Origin: Chondrosia reniformis
Lineage: Eukaryota > Porifera > Demospongiae > Chondrillida > Chondrillidae
Length of the DNA: 64,000 nucleotides
Reading direction: 5' to 3'
Assembly (NCBI GenBank): GCA_947172415.1
Contig: OX359189.1
Location: 394,501 to 458,500 of the forward strand
This document shows positions 31,535 through 41,852 of the stretch, piece by piece (positions within the stretch are counted from its first letter, which is position 1; each line of letters begins with the position of its first letter). Both the position numbers and the translations under genes were made by a program. Below the pieces are notes generated by a model. That model worked only from the letters and a program-made list of their open reading frames with translations. It had not been told where the DNA came from and made no database searches.

Positions 31535-34230
31535 TCATCCAGGTCCTGCCTTGAAGGTAAGACGATTCAAGAAAAGTTTGTAAAATATGAAGTAATTGAT
31601 GCCCAACAAGATGGCAGCCGAGATATACTGATGCCAGTAATGAGATTTTGCCAGGGCAAGCAGTAGGAGCAGAATAGACACTCCCTCCATTGCTAACAGC
31701 CAGGTGTACACAGTTTCACGATAGTGGAATATATGCTGCAGAAATTGAAAGGAAAATTATTATGAGAATTGAACTATATCAATTTTATGATTGTTAAAGT
31801 AAAACAAGATAGTTTCCACCAATTTGTAAAGTACAATCTCTGCCAATCTTTTACTTTCTATGCATTATGGAGTAGAGACATACTGTCTGATTGAACTATA
31901 TTTTCAATTCAACAATTTTCCTAAATCTAATATACATATACGGTTTACTTTATGTATTATACTTAAATACATCAGCTTATACAAAGGGAACTGTTGCCAT
32001 GGGTACATACATAGCTATGGTTTACTCCTCACAAAATATATATACAATATGTCATACAAAACAATAGCCAAGACTCACATAAAAATATTCGTGAGCAGAA
32101 TTACCAGGTATGGCTACATTAATATTTCCTTCTCCTCTATAGAAATCTCCATCCCATCCAACAATTGTATCCTTTGCCCAGGCAACGCTACCGGACCATC
32201 TTATAAGGAGATGAAGATCATTACTTTACAACAGACCTACATCAAGCTACTGTAGACCCACATCCAGCTACTGCAGACTCACATCAAGCTAGGTGCTCAC
32301 TAAACGTGTTACTCAAATACTCACTCGGGTATGTTTCCTGACACAGACGAGTCCTTGTTCCAGAGTCCCAGGCAGTGCAGAGCTATGTGATGCAGAGCTG
32401 CGCAGTGCTGCGGCGGGAGCAACTGAGATCCCAAGGTCACGAAACAGGTTGTCCAGATGATGACCCCATTCTCCAAACACCACCATTTATCATACACTAT
32501 GTGAGCCTGAGGTGCAAAGGTCAAAGTTCAGAGACTTATAGGCCTATAAAAATAATTTTACTTGCATGAATGCATGTATTTAAGTGAAGCAAACGTTAGT
32601 TTATACTTTTTTGTAGCTAATGTTAGGACTGTTCAGATCAAGCTGACAGATGTAATGTCATGTACATACTCGGTAGTGTGGTGAGGAGTGTCATCTTCAG
32701 CTCACCTCAACAAACAGAAGAGGGACAAATGTTGTATAGTAAGTGGACAAGAGAGAACTAAATATCAACTGTTTCATTCGACCCACTGAATCATCTAGTA
32801 ACTTCTCCACCTCTGTTCTGACCTCCTCCGGTGTCGCTGGTAGAGTGGTTAAACCAGCAGAGTCAGTTAACTGACCAACACCATTTGAGAGAGAATCGGG
32901 ATTGTGTCTTCTTTTAGCTTTCAAAGAATAACCTTGTAATATGTGATCTTTTTCTAAGACTACCTTTCCCTTCATATGGTTAACTCGTGAATATTGTTTT
33001 ACAGATTCTGGCCTCCGCTTTACAAGCTTTGAGTCCTCCCTTGAAGAAATATTGGGCATAGTTGTCATGGCAACATTCCCCACAATGGGATAGGAATGAG
33101 AAGTGTCTAACACTCCAAATGAGTTAGGTGATCCTTCTAATCCATCACCATGGCAACTGTTAGTTGGCTCCTCCTCCACTGCTTTGCTGTGCTTTACTGG
33201 TACTAGTTGCACATAGTGTTTCTTTGCCTTGAAACTGACCTGGTGTAGGGCAGGTTCCACAGTGAAGCCAAATAGAGACAAGTATAATACAAGTCTGGAC
33301 ATAAAAAGGAGAAGAAAAATACATGTGACCCACCAAGACTCCTGTATCTTCATCCACAGCTCTCTCTAGGTTTAGTTCCCCTATAGGCCTTTCTTACAGA
33401 GTAGGCATAGCATGTAGGAAAATGGTGTATAGGACCTTCATGTCAATAGACTGGACTTACGGATACAACAGAAAGAGGCAGTCGAATATTGAAGATCTTT
33501 GAATCAGTTTAAACAATGACCAACACAGAAGTCCCGCCAAACAGAGGAGCGCAAAGACGCCTAACACTTGCACATTCAACAGCGCCTTGCTGCTTGCCAC
33601 TCCATTCTTAAAATTGTCTAGAACCTTGACAAGAAAAACATGGCAAAACGTTCATTTCGGACATTAATAAAGAAACTCTAAGACCATACGATAATAACTT
33701 TTATATCTACGTATATACAATGTAATAGTAACTTTAGCTTAATTATATTCATAGGTATTTATGAAAATGGAGTTCTGGGTGAGTTGTGTCATAGATGCTA
33801 TGTACTTGTAATGTATATAGTATACCTTTTTGAAGAGCAACCAGGAGAGTCTCCTCGCCAGGAAAACCAGTGTAAACGCCAACAAATCCAAATCTAACGA
33901 CCTCACATTCTACAAAATTAAAGATATTACATTTATATTTGATACAGGCTCGCCTACATGAAACATTCCATGCGTATTATCACTGGCATATAGATTAATG
34001 AGATGTGGAACACGACCGAAGCTCCTCGTACGTTAGTTGATATTAAATTGTATACGGGACATCTGTCATTGAAGAGATGGACTTTAGAGGCTTACCGTTT
34101 TGTAAAGGTTTATGTTTTGAAGAAAACAACAAATCATTAGATAAAACATGAGAAATCCTTCAAAAGCTAGGTTGCTCTTAAAGAGATGAGTTGCAGGCGG
34201 ACTATTGGAAGTTAACGCTACCAATGTCAT
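31535..34230 (-). CDS. TMEM39A: TMEM39 family multi-pass membrane protein
   Basis: Seven exons join in phase: 34096-34230, 33826-33909, 33461-33624, 32706-33294, 32325-32506, 32079-32199, 31535-31735 (491 residues; human TMEM39A 488). Matching blocks in order are FEGFLMFYLMICCFLQNINL, LDLDLLAFTLVFLARRLSWL, LCWSLFKLIQRSSIFDCLF, EVRTEVEKLLDDSVGRMKQ, LIFSSLLSTYYTTFVPLLFV, VIIWTTCFVTLGSQLLPP and a final membrane segment WLLAMEGVSILLLLLALAK. A less conserved Ser/Lys-rich loop (about 150-260) separates the halves. TMEM39A is an ER membrane protein implicated in SAC1 trafficking, PI4P control and autophagy; TMEM39B is the vertebrate paralogue, so this gene may be pro-orthologous to both. The start at 34230 is the first ATG in frame; the upstream frame begins with TTG. 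It is head to head with the next gene. Intron 3 carries an R1 repeat. Confidence 0.94.
33305..33445. mobile_element. dispersed repeat family R1, copy in TMEM39 intron 3
   Basis: Shares CCAAGACTCCTGTATCTTCA (first bases diverged), TAGGTTTAGTTCCCCTATAG and GTAGGCATAGCATGTAGGAA with the copy at 14775-14895 in the same order and spacing. It overlaps no exon. Confidence 0.8.
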
Positions 34231-34346
34231 ACTTGTAAACACTTCATCTAAACCTTCACTAAAGAGGCCATTTTTGTGCAAAAAGCGCCGAACGCGTGAT
34301 AAACGTCATTCATTGCTCAATCACGCGTAGTTTTAAAAATGGCGTC
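34231..34346. promoter_or_regulatory. bidirectional promoter with ACGCGTGAT / ATCACGCGT inverted repeat
   Basis: The 116 bp between the divergent ATGs of TMEM39 and the propeller gene contain a perfect 9-bp inverted repeat, ACGCGTGAT at 34292-34300 and ATCACGCGT at 34320-34328, around TAAACGTCATTCATTGCTC. ACGCGT also occurs in the promoter-like element at 6163. Confidence 0.5.
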
Positions 34347-36044
34347 ATGGAGAGTTTCATAGTTTTGGATGATAGAAATGATATTTCAATTAGTACATCA
34401 GATCTAGGTTCATTAACGACAGTAAATCAGACTGAAAAGGCGGATGACATCGAAGTTCTGGTCAACAGCTACTGCGGCAAGCCGTTCTGTATCGTCAGGG
34501 GTACCCTCTACATGGGGCAATTAGGCGATAGAGAGCTGTCCTGGTCGACCACTCATCGAGTGTGTACCTCATGCAGCATTGGAAGGTCTGTCATGTGTTA
34601 CAGGGACAGGAGCAGAAACAAGTATTTTATGGCCAATTTTGACCCAAGTCATGTTTTGGAATCCATTTCACAAAATGAGAATGGAACTTCTTTACCAAGT
34701 TTGTCAAATAAGGAAAGCTTAGGTGCCTCTTTTATTTTAGTAAGTCCACGAGACCACGTGCTAGTGGTCACCAGTGCAGGGAATGTGTATCTGCTGAGAG
34801 GAGATCCCACCAATCTGTCTTGGGCCCATATAGCCACGCCCCCTCAAAAAGAAGGAAAGCGTGGTCTATTAGGCCGAGCCAAATCGTTCCTAAGGAGCCT
34901 AACTGAAGGAAGTCACCGAGTTACCTCAGCGTCCCTTGGGCATGACTGTGTGTGGGTGGTCTGCACGAGGTCTGACGTAATGTACAAGTTACCTCTGGGG
35001 GACGTGGACAGTGCCAATATTCCCATGAGGCAGTGGGTGACTTATCAGATGCCTAAAGAGAGCCACCAACTCAGGCAAACTGTTCAGAGCTTAAGAGAAG
35101 AGGATAGTTTTCTTGGCTTGTCAGAAGATGGTAGTTTGTTCTCTTTCAAGATTAATTCTGAGGAGATGGCATGTGAGATTTCCTCTGTTGTCTCACCTCA
35201 AACTGGGGACTTAGGAGGTGGTCCGGCTCTGCTGTATCAATGTATTGGTATCGTGTACAGCCTGCCTAGAGGGGAATCCCCTGGCACTGCCTCTGTGAGT
35301 GGGGATGAAGATGAGGACTTTATGGAACCGTCAGGATTCAGTGAGCTGGGAGCTGCCAAGTACCAGTACAGGTACTGCTGTGAGAAGGGAGACTGTGAAT
35401 CCTGTAAAAGTATGGAGTTCTCCAGTGTCCTGCTCTCCCAACCTTCTGGTAGCACAAGCCAAATGCTCATTAATGGACTTTCAGTGATTTCTGGCCAGAA
35501 GCGACTGCCTGGAAGTGAAATTACCCATACTAGAAAGAGATTCCGATCCAACCCTGGTATGAATGTTGTATGTCATTATATTTTAGTGTATAGTGTCTTC
35601 TATTGTCCTCTATTAGCCAACCACAAGTGTTTAATTGGAGTAGACATAGCAGTAAAGAATAGTCCAACAATATCAAAAATCAAAACAGTAAACTATTTTT
35701 GTTCTTAAATTTAATTCAATAATTAGAGGATATTCCCCTTTTTTCAGTTTGCTATGGAGAACCATCCCTCAAGAATGGGCTTCCCTCAAGTGTCTTCCTA
35801 CATGGCCTCTCTGGGCATTCCTGGCAGAGATGTAAGCAAATCTTCCCCTTGATTGCTAATAGATCATCTGGACGACTTTCTTCTACTTTACCAGGTGGAA
35901 GAGATTTGTGAACTAGCTCTGAAAGTGGTAGAAAAGCAAGGAGAATATAGTTCAAAGCCGCAAGAGATCACATGTGAACCAGTTGAAGAAACTAGTCCCT
36001 TAATTGATCAGTTCTACACTGCTCTACCTTATAGGGAAGTTTGA
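34347..36044 (+). CDS. unidentified protein with beta-propeller (tectonin-like) features
   Basis: Three exons join in phase: 34347-35567, 35748-35831, 35895-36044 (484 residues). I do not recognise the family. Propeller-like strands recur: FCIVRGTLYMGQLGDRELSW, HVLVVTSAGNVYLLRGD followed by NLSWAHIATPP, DCVWVVCTRSDVMYKLPL, and SFLGLSEDGSLFSFKI. The '.V..V...G.VY...GD...SW' pattern resembles tectonin/TECPR repeats. A short acidic stretch (GDEDEDFME) and a CxxGxCxxC segment (CCEKGDCESC) follow. The exon 1 donor GTATGT at 35568 was chosen over GTATGA at 35557 because only it keeps the downstream frame (FAMENHPSRMGF..., VEEICELALKVVEK). The C-terminus is a short helix plus an acidic tail. It may be longer in relatives. 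Expression is probably coupled to TMEM39 through the shared promoter. Confidence 0.72.
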
Positions 36045-36204
36045 ACAACTGCCTCCTACAAAGAACTAGAGTGAATAAATGTATGAATTTTATTGTTTTT
36101 ATTTTTAAGCTTGCAATAAAATGATTCCCTTCATTTTTGTGTACGAAAAATGTAAGAGGAATTGGGGATTCCCCCTAGAGCGTTTTGACCTATACAAGTT
36201 ACCA

Positions 36205-39200
36205 ATGGACAGGAGGTCGAATAAGTTAGTGTGTATCAGTCGCGCTTGCGTGCAATCCGTTTCATCCTCTCCCTCTTCTTTTGTTAGACGCAAGCACGCA
36301 AGTAAGGATACGTTTTCCAGTGAAGAGCGCGAGTCTACGAGCGCATCTGACGCAGTCCCTGATTCTGGTAAGTCTGAAGGAACAGACATCCTGCATCTGC
36401 TTAAAGTTGGGTGCATCTGAGAGCAAACCTCGCCTCATAGGATGATGGGAAGCTTATAACATTGTAGAGACCTCTAAATTTCCTTCAGCTCTCTTTAATC
36501 TCTGTCAATTACTTCACTCTCCATCCCTGCCACACCCTTCCATCCACTCCCTCCCCGCCACACCTCCTCCCTCTCCGCCACACCTCCTCCCTCTCCGCCA
36601 CACCTCCTCCCTCTCCGCCACACCTCCTCCCTCTCCACCACACCTCCTACAGCCACTCCCTCTCCGCCACACCTCCTACAGCCACTCCCTCTCCACCACA
36701 CCTACAGTCACTCCCTCTCCGCCACACCTACAGCCACTCCCTCTCCGCCACACCTCCTACAGCCACTCCCTCTCCGCCACACCTCCTCCCTCTCCGCCAC
36801 ACCTCCTCCCTCTCCGCCGCACCTCCTCCCTCTCCACCACACCTCCTACAGCCACTCCCTCTCCGCCACACCTACAGCCACTCCCTCTCCGCCACACCTC
36901 CTACAGCCACTCCCTTTCCGCTACACCTACAGCCACTCCCTCTCCGCCACACCTCCTCCCTCTCCGCCACACCTCCTCCCTCTCCACCACACCTCCTACA
37001 GCCACTCCCTCTCCGCCACACCTACAGCCACTCCCTCTCCGCCACACCTCCTCCCTCTCCGCCACACCTCCTCCCTCTCCACCACACCTCCTACAGCCAC
37101 TCCCTCTCCGCCACACCTACTGTCACTCCCTCTCCACCACACCTACAGCCACTCCCTCTCCGCCACACCTCCTGCAGCCACTCCCTCTCCGCCACACCTC
37201 CTACAGCCACTCCCTCTCCACCACACCTACAGTACTCCCTCTCCGCCACACCTCCTACAGCCACTCCCTCTCCACCACACCTACAGCCACTCCCTCTCCG
37301 CCACACCTGCAGCCACTCCCTCTCTACCACACCTACAGCCACTCCCTCTCCGCCACACCTACAGCCACTCCCTCTCTGCCACACCTACAGCCACTCCCTC
37401 TCCACCACACCTACAGCCACTCCCTCTCCGCCACACCTACAGCCACTCCCTCTCCGCCACACCTCTTACAGCCTCTCCCTCCCCCCCCACACCTACAGCC
37501 ACTTCCTCTCCACCACACCACTCCTTCTTCATCACACTCCCTACTTCCACTCAGCCTTTCTCTCATATTTTCTTTACCAATTTCATCAGATGAAGATTTA
37601 TCCAAGGCTAAAAGAAAAAAGCCTTCCAAACATCATAAAAAGCATCATCGTAAAAAGAGCCATTCCTCTAGCAGCGAGGTCCCCATTGGTAAGCTCATTA
37701 GCGAAGAAGACTATTTTATTAAAAGTGCAGAATTCAGACAATGGCTCTCTGAAGAGGTTAATGGAAGCACACTCCAGGAACTTGTGTGACGTGTTATATA
37801 ATACCTTTAACTATGAATAATTTTCAAAAGTTCATTCAATTTACAATTATATACCTCTCCTGTAGAAGGACACTGTATTTAATGAATTGTCTTCGCTGAA
37901 GTCACGGAAGTTGTTTAAAAAGTTTGTAAAATATTGGAATCGTGGCAAATTAAATGACAAGTATTATAGAGGTCTGGAAACTGCTGATATTGGTCACACT
38001 AGCCAGACTAAGTACAGATGGAAGGTGAGCATTTATAGGAATAATTTCAAGGATTTGTATTCTTGATAAAGGAGACATACAGTTTTAGGAACTCCTGCTG
38101 TTAAGGTATTTTACAGCGTGTGGAATAATGAAGCTATGTATGCTAAGTGTGTTTCTCTGTGGTAGTTGAATGATGTGAATGAAGATGAGCTTCATAAGGT
38201 TTCCCATTCTGTTGGAGAATGGACACATGCCCATTTCGCTCATAAGTACACTTTCGAACCAATAATTGGACCTTCACTTGTAAGCAATGTCATGTGATGA
38301 TCATGTGATAGAAGGGCATCCCAGTCTGTCAAACAGTTCTCAGGTATTCTCCTGATTCCTAGCCTCCAGGTCTCCAAGACAGAGATCTAGACACAGCTGA
38401 AGAAGAGGACAGAAGAGTTAGTGAGAAAGCAAGATTGCGACAAGAAAGAAAGAAGCTCAGGGAAGAGGAGAAAGTAGTAAGTTATTGAGAAAATGAGCTA
38501 ATGTGTGTTTCTGTAGTAACTTTAGAGCATCAGGCAATTTATGTATGTAGCTGGGTGTGATTGGGTGAGTGGGTGTGACTGAGTGGGTGGGTGTGACAGA
38601 GTGGGTGTGAGTGGGTGTGACTGAGTGGGTGGGTGTGACAGAGTGGGTGTGAGTGGGTGTGACTGAGTGGGTGGATGTGTCTTTGCAGGTGATGGATGAA
38701 TTGCTCCCGAAAGCGACAGGTAAAGATGCTAAAGCAGAAAAGAGAAGATTGAGAGCAGAGCAGAGAAAGGAGAGAGAAGTCAGTCCAGGTATCCGGTAAC
38801 TCACCTCTGTGCACCTTTACCCTCCTATGATTGTATTAAATGATTAATTAATTTAGATGTCAAGGAGTCTTACTTAATTGGACCAAGGTAACGAGCAGAT
38901 TATCAGAGGTTGTTGTTAGTAATGTAATAATTGAGTGTATCCTTTGACAGTAATAACATCAAAAAGATTGTAGCGGACATGAGAGATAAGAGGGATCAGA
39001 AGGCTAAGACTGCTAGAGAGAAGTTGACTGAGTATCATGAGAAGGAGAGAGCCAAGGCTCTGGTAAGCAGCTGTCTCACTGTATAAACGAATAAATTAAC
39101 TGATAGTCAAACCACAAGTGTTAATTCACCAAGCATGAGTAAGTATATAGTTACTGGTCAAAACTTGACTTCTTTCAATCAAATGCACTTCACCACAATT

Positions 39201-39512
39201 CAAATAATGAAACCTCTATAGCTTACAAGTTAGCAAGAACTTGATAATTGAGTGTATTCACTAAAAATGAATGGAAGATATTATTTTCTGTTGTATAGAG
39301 AGCTACAACTGTACATTATCCAATGCCTCTAATGATATAGTGTAACACCTTCAATTAAAACTAATGGCCATATAAACATGCACTTAGCATCCTCATTTTT
39401 TTCTGTTTTATATATTGGTGAACTGCTCGTTGTACTTAATTTGGTGACTTTCTTGTAGACAATAATGGAACTAGCAAAATTACACAAGAAGGAGGGTGCA
39501 CTATGGAGATGA
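36205..39512 (+). CDS. conserved Lys-rich nuclear-type coiled-coil protein with GPSLPPGL motif
   Basis: Nine exons join in phase: 36205-36367, 37590-37756, 37866-38024, 38166-38279, 38363-38476, 38689-38788, 38857-38887, 38951-39062, 39459-39512 (337 residues). The N-terminus is Ser-rich, followed by a KKPSKHHKKHHRKKSHSSSS basic run. A conserved block then contains SEEDYFIKSAEFRQWLSEE, FNELSSLKSRKLFKKFVKYW and NRGKLNDKYYRGLE. Next come GPSLPPGL and a charged coiled coil (RRVSEKARLRQERKKLREEE), DELLPKATGKDAKAEKRRLR and YLIGPSNNIKKIVADM. I have seen this block order in plant and animal proteins of unknown function (related to GPALPP-type proteins), but I cannot name the human orthologue. It is probably nuclear, judging by the basic runs. 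Donor 37757 (GTTAAT) is non-canonical in flank but gives the conserved junction EE/KD. Intron 1 holds the roughly 1-kb minisatellite. Confidence 0.82.
36535..37530. repeat. about 1-kb pyrimidine-rich minisatellite in intron 1
   Basis: Tandem copies built from two modules, CTCCCTCTCCGCCACACCTC and ctacagccactccc, in variable order, giving units of about 18, 27 and 30 bp. The plus strand is almost free of G outside CCGCC and CAGCC. CCGCC/CCACC exchange is the main variant, again a CpG-to-CpA change. It fills most of intron 1 of the Lys-rich protein gene and produces spurious Gly/Val/Glu-rich minus frames. Confidence 0.95.
38555..38680. repeat. G-rich GTGGGTGTGA repeat
   Basis: Imperfect copies of GAGTGGGTGTGACTGAGTGG and related units in the intron immediately before exon 6 of the Lys-rich protein gene. 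It ends within about 15 bp of that exon's acceptor, so it occupies the usual polypyrimidine-tract position with G/T-rich sequence. Confidence 0.85.
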
Positions 39513-39848
39513 CCTACATAATGGTTACCATGGAGATGACCTGCATGTGTAGTGGTTACCATGGAGACAGCACTAGAGTCAAAATATTAACATGGCATGC
39601 AATTACAAGAATTTAAAGAACAAATAGTTTTCAGATACTTGCTACTTGTATACGTACATACCAATGTAGTCGCTATGGTCATGCTTGAGATCATTAATTT
39701 TACAAAGCATTTTATTTTCACAGAATAGTACATGTAAAATGAATATTTAGCTTGAATGATAATTTATAAACAATTTCAATACCCTAACATTTTGTTCATT
39801 GTAACAATACTAGTAATCTCTTCACATTCCAACTAATCCATTCATATT

Positions 39849-41663
39849 TCAGTTATAGTCTTCCTTTATCATATCTGCCGCTTTCTCTGCTATCATCATA
39901 ACACTCGCTTGAATATTGCCAGAAGGAAGAGTAGGAATAACAGAGGCATCAACCACACGTAACCCTTGGATACCAATGACCTTTAACCTTTCATCAACAA
40001 CAGCCATTGGATCCGAGGCACTCCCCATCTTGCATGTACCAGCGTAGTGGGACAAGGTCCATGTGGTACGGCGAATGAACCACTCCCAGAATTCATCACT
40101 ATCAAATGCGTAGGAAGACTTTGCCTTATGTAGAGCAATCTCTCCCTTTAACTTGCCCAGTGAGGCGGTAGTCACTAACTTTTGTACAAATCTTATTCCC
40201 CGTAGTAGAGTTACCACATCTGATTGGTCAGAAAGGTACTGAGGATGGATGGTGGGCGGGTCAAATGGATCTCTCGTATCCAACAAAACCTCGCCTCTGC
40301 TCTTTGGGTGAAGAAGGATTGGGAAAAGGGTAAATCCCTTCGGTGGAGTTTCAGAAAATGGTTCGTAGCCAATCATTTGGTTGATTGCTTGGCTGCTAAA
40401 CCCCGAGTCCTTGTATTCCACCAGTGGGACTAACTCGCTTGAAAACAAAATTTCTAAATTTGGTACATAATTAGAATCATTGTTCAAATTTAAAAAAGCA
40501 ACTGTTTCCATGGGAACAGAAGCTAAAGGACCACTATTTAAGAGAAAATATTTCAGAGAAGATATGAGAGAATTCTTTTTTTCTGAATTGGAAATATCAT
40601 ATTGATTTAGAATACTATTATCAACCCAGTACTCCAAAGGAACTTGAATGTGGTCCTGAAGGTTCTTCCCGACGCCTGGCAGATCCTTCAGGACTGGCAA
40701 CTTGAACGCCTTGAGAACATCGCTGGGCCCCACCCCAGACACCATCAGGGTGTGAGGAGACTCCACGACACCTGCTGACAGAATAACCTCCCTTCTCGCT
40801 ATAAATGGCTGCTTCTGCAACTTTTCGTTGTCATAGTAACTAACACCAGTAGCCTTCAGAGTGTTTTGATCAATGATAATATTCCTAACTCTTGCGTTGG
40901 TTTTTACAAATACATTCTTTCGAAGCCTGGCAGGGTGAAGATAGCCTTTTGCTGTACTGTATCTAACACCATTAGCAACATTTATTTGGGTTTTGGAAAA
41001 ACCAATTTGGCCTTTTCCATTATAATCTACTCTATTATAGCCAAGTTCCAATCCAGCTTTCAGAAATAGCTGAGCTAGGTCACTAGTATAGGAGGATTCT
41101 GAAACTGGAATTGGGCCAGCTGTTCCATGTAAATCTGGATCTGGATTTGGAATGAGGCAATCTTCGATTCTCTTAAAATATGGAAGCACTTCGTTAAAAC
41201 TCCACCCCCTAGCCCCACCCCTTTCCCAGCTGTTGTAGTCCTCCTTATTCCCCCTGACGTAGATCATCCCATTAATTGAGCTGCTTCCTCCAAGGGTTTT
41301 ACCCATTGGCCACCAGGACATTTGTCTCTCACAAGCTAGGCAAGCATTTTGATTGGGTGCTGTCGTATACGTCCAGTCTACCGAGGTGCCCTTAAGCGCC
41401 CGGTGCTCTGATGGCAGAGGGATGGTCGGGTGCGTGTCTGCATCTCCAGCCTCCAGCACCAAAACAGTGACTTCCGGATCTTCTGATAGCCTGTTGGCCA
41501 CCACCGAACCCGCTGTACCGCCTCCTATTATGATATAATCAAATTCGAGACCTTCGGGAGAATTTCTTGCTAAAGGAATTTCTGAAAAATGCCAGTTCTT
41601 TATTCTAAGGAAAAGGAACGCCAAAATTACTACGGTACAACACCATGACTTTCCGGCAGCCAT
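39849..41663 (-). CDS. GMC oxidoreductase (choline/glucose dehydrogenase-like), membrane-anchored
   Basis: A 604-residue intronless flavoprotein. A hydrophobic segment near the start (CCTVVILAFLFLRI) is an uncleaved anchor or signal peptide. The FAD-binding dinucleotide fold reads FDYIIIGGGTAGSVVANRL (about residues 41-59). GMC signature 1 is MGKTLGGSSSINGMIYVRG (about 120-138) and signature 2 is SAGVVESPHTLMVSGVGP. The catalytic His lies in LSHYAGTCKMG and the second active-site residue is the Asn of LPSGNIQASVMMIAEKAADM. Length and motif set fit choline dehydrogenase, glucose dehydrogenase and related insect GMC enzymes; the substrate cannot be told from sequence. The upstream frame begins with GTG at 41678, so the first ATG, at 41663, is used. 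It is divergent from WASF, 189 bp apart. Lack of introns next to intron-rich neighbours may indicate retroposition or transfer. Confidence 0.92.
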   Translation of the reverse strand: MAAGKSWCCTVVILAFLFLRIKNWHFSEIPLARNSPEGLEFDYIIIGGGTAGSVVANRLSEDPEVTVLVLEAGDADTHPTIPLPSEHRALKGTSVDWTYTTAPNQNACLACERQMSWWPMGKTLGGSSSINGMIYVRGNKEDYNSWERGGARGWSFNEVLPYFKRIEDCLIPNPDPDLHGTAGPIPVSESSYTSDLAQLFLKAGLELGYNRVDYNGKGQIGFSKTQINVANGVRYSTAKGYLHPARLRKNVFVKTNARVRNIIIDQNTLKATGVSYYDNEKLQKQPFIARREVILSAGVVESPHTLMVSGVGPSDVLKAFKLPVLKDLPGVGKNLQDHIQVPLEYWVDNSILNQYDISNSEKKNSLISSLKYFLLNSGPLASVPMETVAFLNLNNDSNYVPNLEILFSSELVPLVEYKDSGFSSQAINQMIGYEPFSETPPKGFTLFPILLHPKSRGEVLLDTRDPFDPPTIHPQYLSDQSDVVTLLRGIRFVQKLVTTASLGKLKGEIALHKAKSSYAFDSDEFWEWFIRRTTWTLSHYAGTCKMGSASDPMAVVDERLKVIGIQGLRVVDASVIPTLPSGNIQASVMMIAEKAADMIKEDYN

Positions 41664-41852
41664 TTTCTTTGGCGGCACTTATAGGGGTTTGACCGTACAG
41701 CTAGCCTTTATATGCGGCCTATAAATGTGGCTTGAAACGGCTTTGCGAAAAGTGATTTGCACAATTTGAAGCATTTTAGCAAATTACAGGTGTGAAGTTT
41801 GCTGAGTCTGTTTTGTCTATCTATAGTTGTAAAGTCGTAAACTTTACAGGTC
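41664..41852. promoter_or_regulatory. bidirectional promoter between GMC oxidoreductase and WASF
   Basis: 189 bp between divergent ATGs. TATAAATG (about 41720) may be a TATA element for the plus strand. A TTTACAG just before the WASF ATG (41844-41850) resembles a splice acceptor, so WASF may have an upstream non-coding exon. Confidence 0.4.

Noticed and set aside
36495-37629. Gly/Val/Glu-rich minus frames
   Set aside because: Antisense reading of the intronic minisatellite.
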